Notes: a model not told the origin generated them from the letters alone. A stretch of DNA of 54,708 nt from Pancytospora philotis (GCA_023647555.1 JALRLY010000252.1:1-54708); one strand, 5' to 3'; positions 25,495-35,290 are shown, numbered from the stretch's first letter. Numbers and translations: made by a program.

Positions 25495-26493
25495 TTAATC
25501 AGAGAGTGCCTTGAGAAGCGACTCAGCAGGCTCTTCGCCGTTGCAGATCCCCTCGACGGAGAATGTAATGGGGAACTCGGCCGCGCTGTGTCCGTTCTGC
25601 CTCAGCCAGCGCGCCACGGCCAGGGCGGTGCCCGGCCCCTGCAGCTTCTGCCCGTTGAGGCGCTTTTCGTGCTCGGCGGCCGAGATGCCCGCCTTCCCCA
25701 TTTCGACGCCGCACTTGTAGTTGCGGCCGCATATGCAGCTCACAAGCATGTCGCCGATGCAGGCGCTCGTGCACACGTCGAGCTCGCTGCCCATCGCCTT
25801 GCACAGCTTTTTGATCTCCAGCAGCCCGCGCCGGAACACCATGGCCTGGGTGTTCTTACCGCTCCCCAGCCCCTCGGCAATGCCTATCGCCAGGCTCACC
25901 ACGTTCTTGACCGCTCCGCTGATCTCGAGCGCCTTCGAGTATGCGACCGCCTCGGCCCTGAAGTACGGGCCGTTGAAGAGCGCGAGCAGCACGTCCCTGT
26001 GTGCCGAGCTCGCGCAGCCCACGGTGCACTCCGAGAGAACGCCGGCGGCGACCTCAGACGCGATGTTCGCGCCCATCACGCAGCTGCATGCGATGCCCAG
26101 CTCGCTGCTGATGTACTCGCTGGGCGTCTGGAGGCTGTCTCCCGCCTCGATCAGCCCCTTGCACAGGTTCACGGCGATGACGCCTGCCTTCAGCTTGGTC
26201 TCCTTCAGCTTGCCGATGAACTGGTGCGGCAGGCAGAACAGCAGCACGTCGATGTCGTCGAACTCGAAGCGCGTGCGCCCCACGATGTTGTGCGGGAGCG
26301 CGACGCCCGGGAGGTACTTGGGGTTGGCGTGCCGCAGGTTGATGTCCTCCGACAGCTTGTTGCCCTCGTACTCCTCCTCGTACACCCAGAGCACGACCTC
26401 GTCGCTGAACTCGTCGAGCCGCGCGACGTTCTCGGCGACGAGCTTCGCCACCGTCGTCCCCCAGTTCCCGTTTCCTATCACAGCCACGCGCAT
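25495..26493 (-). CDS. GPD1: NAD-dependent glycerol-3-phosphate dehydrogenase
   Basis: Interconverts dihydroxyacetone phosphate and glycerol-3-phosphate with NAD(H); cytosolic, linking glycolysis to lipid precursors and redox balance. The 332-residue protein starts with the dinucleotide-binding GNGNWGTT loop (residues 7-14), has a second nucleotide-side motif LLFCLPHQFI, then NLCKGLIE, VMGANIASEVA, the catalytic lysine in SGAVKNVVSLAIGIAEGLG, and the GxxDMLVSC segment. Length matches eukaryotic GPD1 (about 350). The ATG directly follows GTCCC. In microsporidia this enzyme is the partner of a mitosomal G3P oxidase; that partner is not in the window. Secure assignment. Confidence 0.94.
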   Translation of the reverse strand: MRVAVIGNGNWGTTVAKLVAENVARLDEFSDEVVLWVYEEEYEGNKLSEDINLRHANPKYLPGVALPHNIVGRTRFEFDDIDVLLFCLPHQFIGKLKETKLKAGVIAVNLCKGLIEAGDSLQTPSEYISSELGIACSCVMGANIASEVAAGVLSECTVGCASSAHRDVLLALFNGPYFRAEAVAYSKALEISGAVKNVVSLAIGIAEGLGSGKNTQAMVFRRGLLEIKKLCKAMGSELDVCTSACIGDMLVSCICGRNYKCGVEMGKAGISAAEHEKRLNGQKLQGPGTALAVARWLRQNGHSAAEFPITFSVEGICNGEEPAESLLKALSD

Positions 26494-26896
26494 GGGACCC
26501 TGCGAACGCGCGATTTTGCCTGCGACACTGTTTCAGGTTGCACAAGTCGAGCTGTAAGTTGCTAGTTTAGAATAGAAGGCTGCAGTGCAGTTTGCTACAA
26601 TCGTGTTGCGTAATAAACGGCCTGTATATATTCTTAATAATCATACACGGCATTATCACTTGATATTAAAAATACACAATGCGGCAGAACTTGTAAGCCT
26701 GCCTATAAACAGCGTGCACAAATAAGCCTGGCTTAGTATATCAGGATAGAAATAAGCCTTGGCTATTTATTGGATAGGGTAATCTGTGTAGTAATTACTA
26801 TAAGGAATATTGCTGATCAAATATCAGCCGTGGCATTATTATGTGATCGCATGCTTGCAGCAGAATGCGCTCATCCCGCGCCACAAAATTTTGCCC
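26494..26896. other. Divergent region, GPD1 and Dicer
   Basis: About 400 AT-rich bases between two divergent starts. An in-frame ATG upstream of Dicer (26810) is ignored because the motif AAAATTTTGCCC ends right at 26897. No gene. Confidence 0.55.
26885..26896 (+). promoter_or_regulatory. AAATTT/CCC start motif of Dicer
   Basis: AAAATTTTGCCC immediately before ATG 26897; decides the start over the in-frame ATG at 26810. Confidence 0.65.
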
Positions 26897-29800
26897 ATGG
26901 CTCTGCAAATTCTACCGATTCAGAAGGACTGTAACGCCCGCATACTCTCCCTCGCGGCTGGTAAAAAGGCTCTGCTCGTGAGCACGGACGCCTGCACGCA
27001 TATGGCGGACGGGATGGAGTATATGGACATGAACGCGTTCAATGTCAGGTCCTGGCGCCGCAGCCTGCGCCTCAAGAACTACGACACCGTGATTTTCAAG
27101 GTGAACGTCGTTACCGACGGTTTCGTGCACGCCTTCCACACGCACAGGCACAGCGACATGCACGCGTTCCTGGGCCGCGCTGCGGACGGCGCCCGGCTGC
27201 ACTACGCCGAGGAGCCGCGCCACAGGATCATCTGCGTCGACGAGGAGGATCCCGTCTGCGACGGTTTCTGCGCCGAGCGCTTACCAGGCGCGTCTTTCTA
27301 CGATTCGTTCTGCGCGGCGTACATAAGGCGGTACATCGCGAGCAATCCCCACAGGCAGACGGCAATCATCGCGAAGGGTCAGGCTCTCTGTGCGGACAGC
27401 GGCCAGCGCACCGGCAACTCCACGGCGTTTGTCCTGGACCTCGATGCGCCGCTGGACGGTGCGAAGTTCGACGAGCTCTATTTTTTCGCGCGCGTCGATG
27501 TCGCCTCGGACTTCGCTGCGATCGGCCGCAAGATCGAGCTCGCCAAGCCGCACAGGAGCTTTCTGGAGATCCCGGCAGTCCGGGTCGGAGCGGCCGAGTT
27601 TCCGCACCAGAGCGCCCAGCAGGTGCTTCTGTCCGTGCTTAACGACACCAAGGTCGCGCTGGAGGAGCACAGCTTGTTCCTCAGGAGCATCGCATACAGT
27701 ATCATCTCCGACACGCCTGCCGAGCTGGTCATCCACCATCCGCTCTTCAGAATAACCGTTAAGAGCGACTGCACGATCAAGAAGAAGGACAGGCTGAACA
27801 GCTGCAGTCTGAAGCTGCTTACTGAGCTCTTCAACCGCGGCTTTATTGACGACACGCTCTCCCCGCTCCTGCCCAGGCTGCGCGAGCTGCCCGCCGTGCT
27901 CATGCTGCTCGCCGCCGCCTACGGCACGGACGACGCTGAGCAGATAGCGGCCGTCAGGTCCAAGTTCCTGAGCGAGACAGCGGCCATCGAGTCCACGTCG
28001 CTGGTCGAGCGAAACGGGCAGATCATGCTCATACGGGGCGAGTGCAAGTCCCCGCTTATGCAGTTCAAGCGGCAGTACATGCGCGATCTCCCCGGCGCTG
28101 CTGATGTGCAGGAGAGCCCCGGCGTGCTTGCGAGCCGGGTCCAGAGCTGCCATGTAGCCGCGGGCGGCGCAGGCCCGCGCCTGGTCGGCAGCGACATCGA
28201 GCAGAAGTTCCGCAAAATCCCGTGCAACCTGCAGAAAACGACCAAGGAGCTGGTGCTGTACGTCTTCAGCAGAGGCAGCACGGGGATTCTGTGCGCCAGG
28301 GCATTCAGCGACTACAAATCCGTGGACAGGCACGGCGAACCGATCAGCATCGCCATGAAGGGCATGCTCCCGCTGACTTCTGAGCAGCTCCGGCTCGTTA
28401 CATTCTACCAGATTCTGTTCTTCAAGCTGCATCTCAACGTCTACGGCGGGCGCACCAAGTCGGTGAACTACCACTACTACGCGGTGCCGCTCGATAAGGA
28501 CGCGGAGGTGGACTGGGCGTACCTGGCCAGCCTGTTCAACAACTTTTTGGTGCACAACGTCGCGGACTCAGCCAAGGCGTCCGAGCGGCTCCTGTGGGAC
28601 CCGTTTGCGCGGCAGTTTTTGCTGTACGTTTCGGACAGCGACAAGAACATCGAGGACCGCACGGTGGTTAGCACGGCCGGCGACACGTGGGGCGCGGATG
28701 GACAGCCGGGGCCGCTGCCCACCATGCTCGACTACTTCGAGCAGACGTGCAAGGTGAGGCTGCTGCGGAGGGAGGGCCCTATGGCTTTCCGCGCCGTGGG
28801 GCTTGAGGAGGCGCTCTCGAGCTACCGCAAAAGGCACAATTTGTACGGCGTCGAAAGCTGCCAAACCGCGGGGAATGAAAATAAAAATAGCAATGGCGTA
28901 GCAACTCTATCAAAGAAGCCCGACGCCAAGGGCTGCCTGGAACCGGCCGCCCTCGCTGCGGAGGCGGCGGATCTGCACATCGCCTCGAAGGAGGCCTGCT
29001 TTGTGACGAGCATCAGAAAAACGATCATCCAGGACTTCTTCGAGTTTCTGGACAACTTTTTGCTGTTCGAGAGCGTCTGCAGTGCCAACGAGCTTTCAAG
29101 CTTCATCGGGATCGACGCCTCCCTCGGCCTCGTCACGCAGGCACTCACGCACTCCCGCGAGAACCAGTACTGCAACTACGAGCGGCTCGAGTTCCTCGGC
29201 GACTGCGTGCTCAAGTTCGTCGTCTCGGTCTACCTTCCCCTGATGGGCCACAGCCTCGCCACCATCGTCAGCCGCAAGGACGCGCTGATCTCCAACAGCA
29301 ATCTGTACGACCGGTGCTTCAAGACCGGGATCGTCCGCTACCTCTCGGCCAGGCCCGCCAACTACCGCATGTTCCAGGCGCCCACGATCAGCGGGCTCAT
29401 GTCGTTCAGGGAGTACTTCAACGCCGCGGACATCTTCCAGTCCGACAACCTCGGCGGCTACCTCAGCTCGGTCCCGCCGCAGGACGAGCTGGGGGACAAG
29501 AAGGTCTACGCAGACAGGGTCGAAGCGATCATCGGATGCCTCATGCTGGAGGGCCATCTGGACATGGCCATACGCTTCCTGCTCCGAATTGGGGTCATCA
29601 CGAGCAGGGACCCCATCTCCTCCACGCCCTGCGAATACAACCAGAATCTGAAGTATTTCGGCCCGCTCTTCCGCCATCTGCACTATCCGTGTTCGGACAA
29701 CATGGCCATGGACTACGCCGGCGTGCTCACGGTCAAGGACGTGCGGCAGGTCGAGGCGATCATCGGCCACCGTTTCAAGAACCCTGGGTTCCTCGAGAAG

Positions 29801-30226
29801 GCGCTGGTGCACCCGTCCTACAGGTCGAACGTGTTCGGCTCGCAGCACTTCCAGCGGCTCGAGTTCATCGGCGATGCCGTCCTCGATCTCTTCATCGTGC
29901 GGATGCTCTACCAGCGGCCGGAGCTCGTGACCCCGCTGGACCTGCACAGCGCCAAGATGTCGTACGTGAACAACAGATCGCTGGCGCGGCTGATCATCTG
30001 CTCCGATCTGCTCCGCTACGTGAAGATGGGCGAGAGCTTCGACATCGAGGCGATCAAGGCCCGCGACGCGGATGTCAAGAAGGTGCCGAAGGCGTTCTCC
30101 GACATATTCGAGGCGCTCCTCGGCGCCATTCTGTGCGACGTTGACTGGGACCTGGAGCGGTTCTCCGATATTGTCAGGCCGAAGATGTGGGGTCTGATCC
30201 AGGAGCACCAGGCCGTAGGACTGTAA
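26897..30226 (+). CDS. DCR: Dicer-like ribonuclease III
   Basis: Cuts double-stranded RNA into small RNAs for RNA interference. The 1109-residue product ends in two RNase III domains. RNase IIIa has ERLEFLGDCVLKF (E762-D769) with the late acidic pair D873/E876. RNase IIIb has QRLEFIGDAVLDLF (E989, D993) with D1069/E1072. Both look catalytically complete. Around residues 290-340, SLKLLTELFNRGFIDDTLSP matches the end of the Dicer dimerisation domain, and a platform/PAZ-like region fills the middle. The N-terminal 280 residues occupy the place of the DExD/H helicase, but no Walker A or DExH motif is visible, so ATP-driven activity is probably lost. No dsRNA-binding domain follows RNase IIIb. No Argonaute is present in the window. 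The start is the ATG after AAAATTTTGCCC. Confidence 0.88.
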   Translation: MALQILPIQKDCNARILSLAAGKKALLVSTDACTHMADGMEYMDMNAFNVRSWRRSLRLKNYDTVIFKVNVVTDGFVHAFHTHRHSDMHAFLGRAADGARLHYAEEPRHRIICVDEEDPVCDGFCAERLPGASFYDSFCAAYIRRYIASNPHRQTAIIAKGQALCADSGQRTGNSTAFVLDLDAPLDGAKFDELYFFARVDVASDFAAIGRKIELAKPHRSFLEIPAVRVGAAEFPHQSAQQVLLSVLNDTKVALEEHSLFLRSIAYSIISDTPAELVIHHPLFRITVKSDCTIKKKDRLNSCSLKLLTELFNRGFIDDTLSPLLPRLRELPAVLMLLAAAYGTDDAEQIAAVRSKFLSETAAIESTSLVERNGQIMLIRGECKSPLMQFKRQYMRDLPGAADVQESPGVLASRVQSCHVAAGGAGPRLVGSDIEQKFRKIPCNLQKTTKELVLYVFSRGSTGILCARAFSDYKSVDRHGEPISIAMKGMLPLTSEQLRLVTFYQILFFKLHLNVYGGRTKSVNYHYYAVPLDKDAEVDWAYLASLFNNFLVHNVADSAKASERLLWDPFARQFLLYVSDSDKNIEDRTVVSTAGDTWGADGQPGPLPTMLDYFEQTCKVRLLRREGPMAFRAVGLEEALSSYRKRHNLYGVESCQTAGNENKNSNGVATLSKKPDAKGCLEPAALAAEAADLHIASKEACFVTSIRKTIIQDFFEFLDNFLLFESVCSANELSSFIGIDASLGLVTQALTHSRENQYCNYERLEFLGDCVLKFVVSVYLPLMGHSLATIVSRKDALISNSNLYDRCFKTGIVRYLSARPANYRMFQAPTISGLMSFREYFNAADIFQSDNLGGYLSSVPPQDELGDKKVYADRVEAIIGCLMLEGHLDMAIRFLLRIGVITSRDPISSTPCEYNQNLKYFGPLFRHLHYPCSDNMAMDYAGVLTVKDVRQVEAIIGHRFKNPGFLEKALVHPSYRSNVFGSQHFQRLEFIGDAVLDLFIVRMLYQRPELVTPLDLHSAKMSYVNNRSLARLIICSDLLRYVKMGESFDIEAIKARDADVKKVPKAFSDIFEALLGAILCDVDWDLERFSDIVRPKMWGLIQEHQAVGL

Positions 30227-30279
30227 TTTTCAAAGCCTCTACCGTAGATGGATGTGTGCATGCTCGTGCTACTATGTTG

Positions 30280-30285
30280 AATAAA
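30280..30285 (+). terminator. AATAAA after Dicer
   Basis: AATAAA about 54 bases past the Dicer stop; position is farther than usual here, so tentative. Confidence 0.35.
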
Positions 30286-30509
30286 TCGTAACTTATCATT
30301 TACCGCTGGGATTCTGGTATCGCGCCCTAAGATCGCTTGCAAACTGTTGGAACAGATAAGACGCGCAAATGTGCATTGCTTGCGGGACAATTTGTTATAG
30401 TGTGCCATAGTTTAGGGCAGATCTGCTATCAGGTGTCGCTATGCGCAAGCTAAATGCACTAAAGCTGCAAACACATGTGCGGTTATTTAAATGTACTTCC
30501 CGATTAGAT

Positions 30510-31868
30510 TTAATGATTCCCATGGAGCCTGTTCGCCTGGCGATCAACGTGGTCCTGCACCGCGCGCTCCTCTTCGAGGATCAGATCGGTTCTGAGCGTA
30601 GAGTCGCCGGAACGCATCCAGGCCCTGTACAGGACTATGACAGCCTTCGCGACCGAGGGCGCCTTCATGCCCATGTAGTGCTTCAGCTTCATGGAAACAG
30701 ACTTTTTGTAGAAGCTCGTCTCCACCTCTATGTCCACCCCGTGGCAGTTGATGTACGCCTGGCTGAACATCTCGATGCCGAAGAGGATATTCGAAATGGT
30801 CGCCGGGACCTGCCTGCAGTACCGCCCGGGCTCGAGCTTCGTGAGGTACAAGAACATGGCGTTCTCGAGCTTACCGATAGTCAGCTTATTGGTGAATGTG
30901 AAGTCGTAAACATCGGCGAGCGCCCGCATCAGTGCGAAGATCTCGTAGACATTTCTGTTGAAGAGCAGCTTGCCATAGAGGATCCGCTCATTGTACGTCA
31001 GGTATCTGTACTCAGACTTCGTCGCGACAACGTGCCTCATCTCCTCAAACTCCTTGATCGTCATATACCAGAACCTGTTACGCTTAGTCTCGGCGCGCTT
31101 CTCAAGATGGTCCGCGAACGCGTCGTTCTCAAAGTAGTACGTGTAGCTCGGCGTCCTGGCCACGTGGAGCTTCTTCTCCTCATTCGCCGGGTCGGGCCCG
31201 GAGATATCCTTGTAGCGCAGGACAATCTGCTTGTGGAACGACTTGCTCCCGTCCTGAAGCACGCTCTCGTACTCGCAGTTGATGAGGCGGTCCTCAGCGT
31301 GTACCGTGTCGATGAGCAGGCCGTGCTTGTCGATCAGAAGCTCGCTCGCGTAGTTACCCATAATATAGAGAAGGTCGATCCCGTCCGGCTGACCTGCCTC
31401 CGGCTCCTCATTGGCGGATTTATCCGCTTTCGGCTCCTCCGCGGCGGGCTTCTCTGCTTCCGGCTCTATCGTACTGGCCTTGCCCTCCTGCGGCTCACCG
31501 GCCTCGGCATCATCCGCGGGCGCGAAATTTTCATCGTACTCTGCCACAATGTCGTCACCCTGAATCTCCAAGTGCAGCTCGTGCCTGCACATCCGGCTGA
31601 GCGTGTGCTTGGTCGCGAGGTCGCGCTGATTATACGGGAAAAAGCGCTGGGAATCCACGTAGGGCTTCAGCAGCAGCGTGCGGACTTCTTCGGTGGGAAG
31701 CTCCATAGCCTCGCCGTAGGTTTGGAGTATTCCCAGGTCCTTCACGTGCGGCGCGCTGCCGATGTAACGCAACGGGTTGTAGCTCTGAATTGTCGGCGTC
31801 GACGGGCGGAAGAGACTCAACAGGCAGACGAAAATCATCATAAGGTACGAGGCGCTTAGCAACTGCAT
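30510..31868 (-). CDS. Secreted protein of a two-gene paralogous family, copy A
   Basis: Function unknown. 452 residues beginning with a clear hydrophobic signal peptide (MQLLSASYLMMIFVCLLSLF). Paralogue of the next minus-strand gene, with which it shares the order of YNP-RY near the N-terminus, GIDLLYIMGNYASELL, HKQIVLRYKDISG, SYTYYFEN, and a highly conserved C-terminal block ATISNILFGIEMFSQAYINCH followed by KHYMGMKAPSVAKAVIVLYRAW. Unlike copy B it has a Glu/Ala/Pro/Lys-rich insertion (roughly residues 115-160) built from imperfect EPEAEKP/EEPKADK-type repeats. The ATG follows GCGCCC and a TATA-like TATATAAA sits about 21-28 bases upstream. A lumenal or extracellular role is inferred; no known domain recognised. 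Confidence 0.82.
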   Translation of the reverse strand: MQLLSASYLMMIFVCLLSLFRPSTPTIQSYNPLRYIGSAPHVKDLGILQTYGEAMELPTEEVRTLLLKPYVDSQRFFPYNQRDLATKHTLSRMCRHELHLEIQGDDIVAEYDENFAPADDAEAGEPQEGKASTIEPEAEKPAAEEPKADKSANEEPEAGQPDGIDLLYIMGNYASELLIDKHGLLIDTVHAEDRLINCEYESVLQDGSKSFHKQIVLRYKDISGPDPANEEKKLHVARTPSYTYYFENDAFADHLEKRAETKRNRFWYMTIKEFEEMRHVVATKSEYRYLTYNERILYGKLLFNRNVYEIFALMRALADVYDFTFTNKLTIGKLENAMFLYLTKLEPGRYCRQVPATISNILFGIEMFSQAYINCHGVDIEVETSFYKKSVSMKLKHYMGMKAPSVAKAVIVLYRAWMRSGDSTLRTDLILEEERAVQDHVDRQANRLHGNH

Positions 31869-32265
31869 GGGCGCCGCTGCCCGCTCTGTTTATATACGCG
31901 AAGTGATGATGTGGCGTATTTGGCGATGAAGCTATACGTGATCGCAGAGATCAGATTGCGTCACAGGTTCTCTCATAAGGTATGCCGGGCTTGAGTTTTG
32001 CATGGCAAAAATAGCTGTTGACGAATCGGATAATCGGGTATCTGAGCTATTAGCTCAGCCTCCATTTTTATTAGTTATCTGTACAAAAACCTGCTTAATA
32101 AGCGAGGACACGCTCTCTTTCTTCGGTATTAGCCTCCGCTTAAAATCGCTTAAATAGTCTGGAACGTTTCATCGACTAATGGCTAGCAGACGCTCTCAGT
32201 CGACCTAGCTCTGCAGGCGCTTTATACTAGGCGCAGCCTCGTGCAAAAACTATTTAATAGCAGTG
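31869..32265. other. Spacer between secreted copies A and B
   Basis: No gene seen. Contains the promoter of copy A at its left edge and the 3' end of copy B at its right. Confidence 0.55.
31889..31896 (-). promoter_or_regulatory. TATA-like box of secreted copy A
   Basis: On the minus strand TATATAAA lies 21-28 bases before the ATG; copy B has TATAAG at the equivalent place. Confidence 0.55.
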
Positions 32266-33534
32266 TCACTTCCCCGCCCTGTTCGTATGGCGGGCGATGT
32301 GCGCGTTTAGGACGCGCTCCTGGTGCAGGATGCCCGGCGTGGTCAGAGTGGCGGTGGGCGAGTTGCTCCAGGTCCTGTACATGACTATGATGGCCTTCAC
32401 GACGGCCGGTGCCTTCGTGGCCATGTAGCGCTTCAGCCCCATCTTAATTTTCTTGCCGTAGTACCTCGTGTCAATATTAATATCCAGCTGGTGGCAGTTG
32501 ATGTACGCCTGGCTGAATATTTCGATTCCGAAGATCAGGTTCGTGATGGTCGCCGGAGCCTGCTCGCATTCGCCTTTGTAGCTAAGGCTCGCCATGTAGC
32601 GGTACATGGCGCTCTCAAACTTGCCGAGCGACAGCTTCGGGCCGAACTTGAAGCCGTAGAGGTCGCCCAGCGCGCGCATCACAGTGTACATTTCGAACGT
32701 GTTTCTGGCAAACAGCATCCGGCCGAACAGTTCCTTATCGGCGTCGCTCAGGTCCTCATAGTGCAAAGTGGCTGCAACGATGCCCCGGAGCCTGTCGAAA
32801 TCGAAGAGTGAGATGAAGTAGGCCTTGTTGCGGCGGTTCGAGGTGCGCCCAGCGAGGTACTTGTTGAACTGCTCGTTGCTGAAGTAGTACTTGTAGCTGG
32901 GCGACACGCCGCTCTGGGGCGCCGTCGTGTCCATGGCCATGATGGCGCCGGAGATATCGTGGTAGCGCCTGATAATGTGCTTGTGGAAGACACTCCGCTC
33001 GTGCTGCTCGGTATTTTTGTACTCGCAGCCGCTCTGCAGGTCCTGCACAACGATGTCCGCCAGCCTGCCTTCGCTGTTCGTGATCAGCTCAGCGGCGTGC
33101 TTCCCCATCACGTTCAGCAGATCCACGCCGTCGAGCTCCCTCGCGTCAACCGTGAACGGATCGGCAGAGTACTCTTCGACCCCGGCGCGCACAACTGCGC
33201 CATCGTCTGAGGACGCGCTGTCCTCGAAGCCGCTTCGATACAGCTCGCTGCGGCACGGCTTGCTGAGGATCTGCGCGGTCACAGCGCCGTGGTTATCCTC
33301 GAGATACACCTCCTGCTCGTCCGTATAGCGGTGGTGCAGCATGCTGTCGACCTCGCGGTCCGCCAGCTCCATCTTCAGCTGGTAGGCCCGCGACCGCGCC
33401 AGCACCTCGGTGTAGGTGTCCCCTTTGTAGCGGTACGTAGGGTCGTAGCTCCGCACTACCGTCTCGGTGTGGCCGAGCCTGTTCAGCAGAAACACGAACA
33501 CTCCGAGGAGAAAAGTGCCGCTGAATACGCGCAT
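32266..33534 (-). CDS. Secreted protein of a two-gene paralogous family, copy B
   Basis: Function unknown. 422 residues with a signal peptide (MRVFSGTFLLGVFVFLLNRL). Aligns with copy A over its length apart from the acidic repeat region, here replaced by a shorter stretch (EDSASSDDGAVVRAGVEEYS). Conserved elements are YDPTYRYKGD, GVDLLNVMGKHAAELI, HKHIIRRYHDISG, SYKYYFSN, RNTFEMYTVMRALGDLYGFKF, FGIEIFSQAYINCHQLDI and YMATKAPAVVKAIIVMYRTW. The ATG follows CGCCCA, with TATAAG about 21-26 bases upstream, so both copies have matching promoters. The strongly conserved C-terminal 130 residues suggest the functional core; the N-terminal half varies. Confidence 0.82.
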   Translation of the reverse strand: MRVFSGTFLLGVFVFLLNRLGHTETVVRSYDPTYRYKGDTYTEVLARSRAYQLKMELADREVDSMLHHRYTDEQEVYLEDNHGAVTAQILSKPCRSELYRSGFEDSASSDDGAVVRAGVEEYSADPFTVDARELDGVDLLNVMGKHAAELITNSEGRLADIVVQDLQSGCEYKNTEQHERSVFHKHIIRRYHDISGAIMAMDTTAPQSGVSPSYKYYFSNEQFNKYLAGRTSNRRNKAYFISLFDFDRLRGIVAATLHYEDLSDADKELFGRMLFARNTFEMYTVMRALGDLYGFKFGPKLSLGKFESAMYRYMASLSYKGECEQAPATITNLIFGIEIFSQAYINCHQLDINIDTRYYGKKIKMGLKRYMATKAPAVVKAIIVMYRTWSNSPTATLTTPGILHQERVLNAHIARHTNRAGK

Positions 33535-34285
33535 TGGGCGGAGGAGCGGCGCTGCTTATATGCGCGCGATGACATCACGCATCAGAAGACGTAGCCGTGC
33601 GTAAATGCAAACAGATGCCCGGCATCGCAGCGTTGACGTGCAGACATCAGCTGATTGGGAGTCCTGCACCTGTGGCGCCGCGGAGCAGACACATTGAACA
33701 AACGCACGGTAGCTCCATGCCCGGTAGGACCTGCGCTAGCTCAAATATCGAGCTCTGCGCAGTTCTCGTCTCTTTTTGCTGCGTGCATATGAAATACGTG
33801 GCGGATGGCGTGTGCTAGGTTTCTACACAATTTTGTTTGTCAACTAACGCACTATGACGCGCTTTCCTTCAACCGCAAGATGGTAGCGGTGCAGGAGATT
33901 GTTGGCACAGCGCACATCGCAAGTGCATCCAACGCTCCTATTGCTACAGTTTACGGTAAGTCCTGGGCGGTGCGAATGCCAGTGCTAGCTTGGAAAGCAA
34001 CTCTCAAGGCAGATTACGCATTTAAACCGATTGGCGCGGTCTATTCTTGTAAGCGCTGTATTCATTTCTTCTCCGTGACCACGGCAGCGTCTGACAGCGG
34101 TGTAAACGCCCTGCGCACCACCCGGACTGTGCTCGCGATCCGATGACTGCACTTACGACCGACTCCGGGCCAGACCTGCGGGCTAGCCATTTTTCCGGGG
34201 GCTTGGGGTTGCGGAAAAAGCACACTGAAGCAGGCGACACCGAGGCCTGCAACGGATCGCAAAACTACAGTGTTCTTGTCCATAT
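33535..34285. other. Gene-free stretch between secreted copy B and DPH5
   Basis: About 750 bases. A plus-strand frame at 33805-34146 has neither start motif nor domain and is not accepted. No RNA gene recognised. Confidence 0.5.
33555..33560 (-). promoter_or_regulatory. TATA-like box of secreted copy B
   Basis: TATAAG on the minus strand 21-26 bases before ATG 33534. Confidence 0.5.
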
Positions 34286-34290
34286 TTATT
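34285..34290 (-). terminator. AATAAA overlapping the DPH5 stop
   Basis: On the minus strand AATAAA contains the TAA stop (34288-34286). Confidence 0.5.
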
Positions 34291-35047
34291 TTTTGCCGAA
34301 GAGCTCGCCGACAAACTCCTCCTCGATGCAGCTGAGCGCGGCGGGCACGATCAGCGAGTGCAGTGGCGCGCCGTGGTCCATGTGCGCCAGCGCCTCGGCG
34401 GTGTCGTAGGCCACGTGCTCCGAGTCCGTCGCGAAGCGGCACACGGCGAACAGCTTGGTCGTCGGCGTGACGCACCCGTACCCGTGCTCGCGCTCGCACT
34501 CCAGCAGCTGCTCGATCGCCTCGTTGGCCGTCATGAAGCGCCCCTCGTCGGTCTTGATGTCGAGCAGGCAGAGCGTGTGCAGGCCGTTCGTCCAGTTCGT
34601 GCGGATGTAGTCGTAGAACGACATGGGGCGCCACGTCTCCGTGAAGTACGGGATCGACACCGTGCGCCCGAAGCTGTACGAGTAGAGCCCGTAGCAGCCC
34701 TTGACGTTGAGGATCGAGGTGTTGTGGATGACGCGCGTCTCCACGCCGGCCTCCTTCGCGCGCAGCAGCAGATCGGCGTGCGTCGTGGCGAACAGCGGGG
34801 TCCCGGCCACCAGGAAGGCGACGTCGGCGGTCCTGGCGAGCTCGACGATGTTGCCCATCTCCTCCACCATCTTGCGGTCGGCCATCGTGATCCGCTTGCC
34901 GATCAGCGCCTCTATCTCCGCGAAGTCGACCGCCTGGATGCATGTGTAGCACTCCTGGAAGATGTGCTCGGTCTTCCGCAGTATGTCCAGGCTGCGCAGC
35001 GAGATGTCCCTGCAGTCGTTAAGTCCGATGCCGATGACGTAGAGCAT
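34286..35047 (-). CDS. DPH5: Diphthine (methyl ester) synthase Dph5
   Basis: S-adenosylmethionine-dependent methyltransferase that builds diphthamide on the EF-2 histidine; EF-2 itself is encoded at 41831-44404. The 253-residue protein has the family's N-terminal LYVIGIGLNDCRDIS, then ECYT and the AdoMet-binding VAFLVAGTPLFATTHADLL. These are followed by NTSILNVKGCYGLYSYSFGRTVSIPYFTE, TLCLLDIKTDEGRFMTANEA, and C-terminal HSLIVPAALSCIEEEF. Length (usually 270-285) is slightly short. I chose the ATG after GCGCCCA; the frame is open eight codons further but without ATG. The stop lies inside AATAAA. Secure assignment. Confidence 0.94.
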   Translation of the reverse strand: MLYVIGIGLNDCRDISLRSLDILRKTEHIFQECYTCIQAVDFAEIEALIGKRITMADRKMVEEMGNIVELARTADVAFLVAGTPLFATTHADLLLRAKEAGVETRVIHNTSILNVKGCYGLYSYSFGRTVSIPYFTETWRPMSFYDYIRTNWTNGLHTLCLLDIKTDEGRFMTANEAIEQLLECEREHGYGCVTPTTKLFAVCRFATDSEHVAYDTAEALAHMDHGAPLHSLIVPAALSCIEEEFVGELFGKK

Positions 35048-35284
35048 TGGGCGCCCATTTTTCACCGGCAAATTTTGTAGGGCAGATGCGCTGTTGCGGT
35101 ACTGTTTTATCGTGCGAGCTGGTGTAAAGCTCTGTGCTGAACCGCAATTCGCTGCTTAGTTCGCTTTTATGGCATAATAAGCCATGCGAGTAGTTGCATC
35201 CCTGTCGATTTCTGATGCCAGTATCGCACAGATTTATTAGCCACCGTACAGAAATGAGCTCCCTGAGCACCAATTTTGCAATTA

Positions 35285-35290
35285 TTTATT
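35285..35290 (-). terminator. AATAAA downstream of the PTP3 candidate
   Basis: Minus-strand AATAAA about 38 bases past the stop at 35328. Confidence 0.4.

Noticed and set aside
26810..26896. 29-residue N-terminal extension of Dicer
   Set aside because: AAAATTTTGCCC ends exactly at the ATG 26897; the extension covers the motif itself.
33805..34146. 113-codon frame between secreted copy B and DPH5
   Set aside because: No start motif, mixed codon use, no domain; region appears non-coding.
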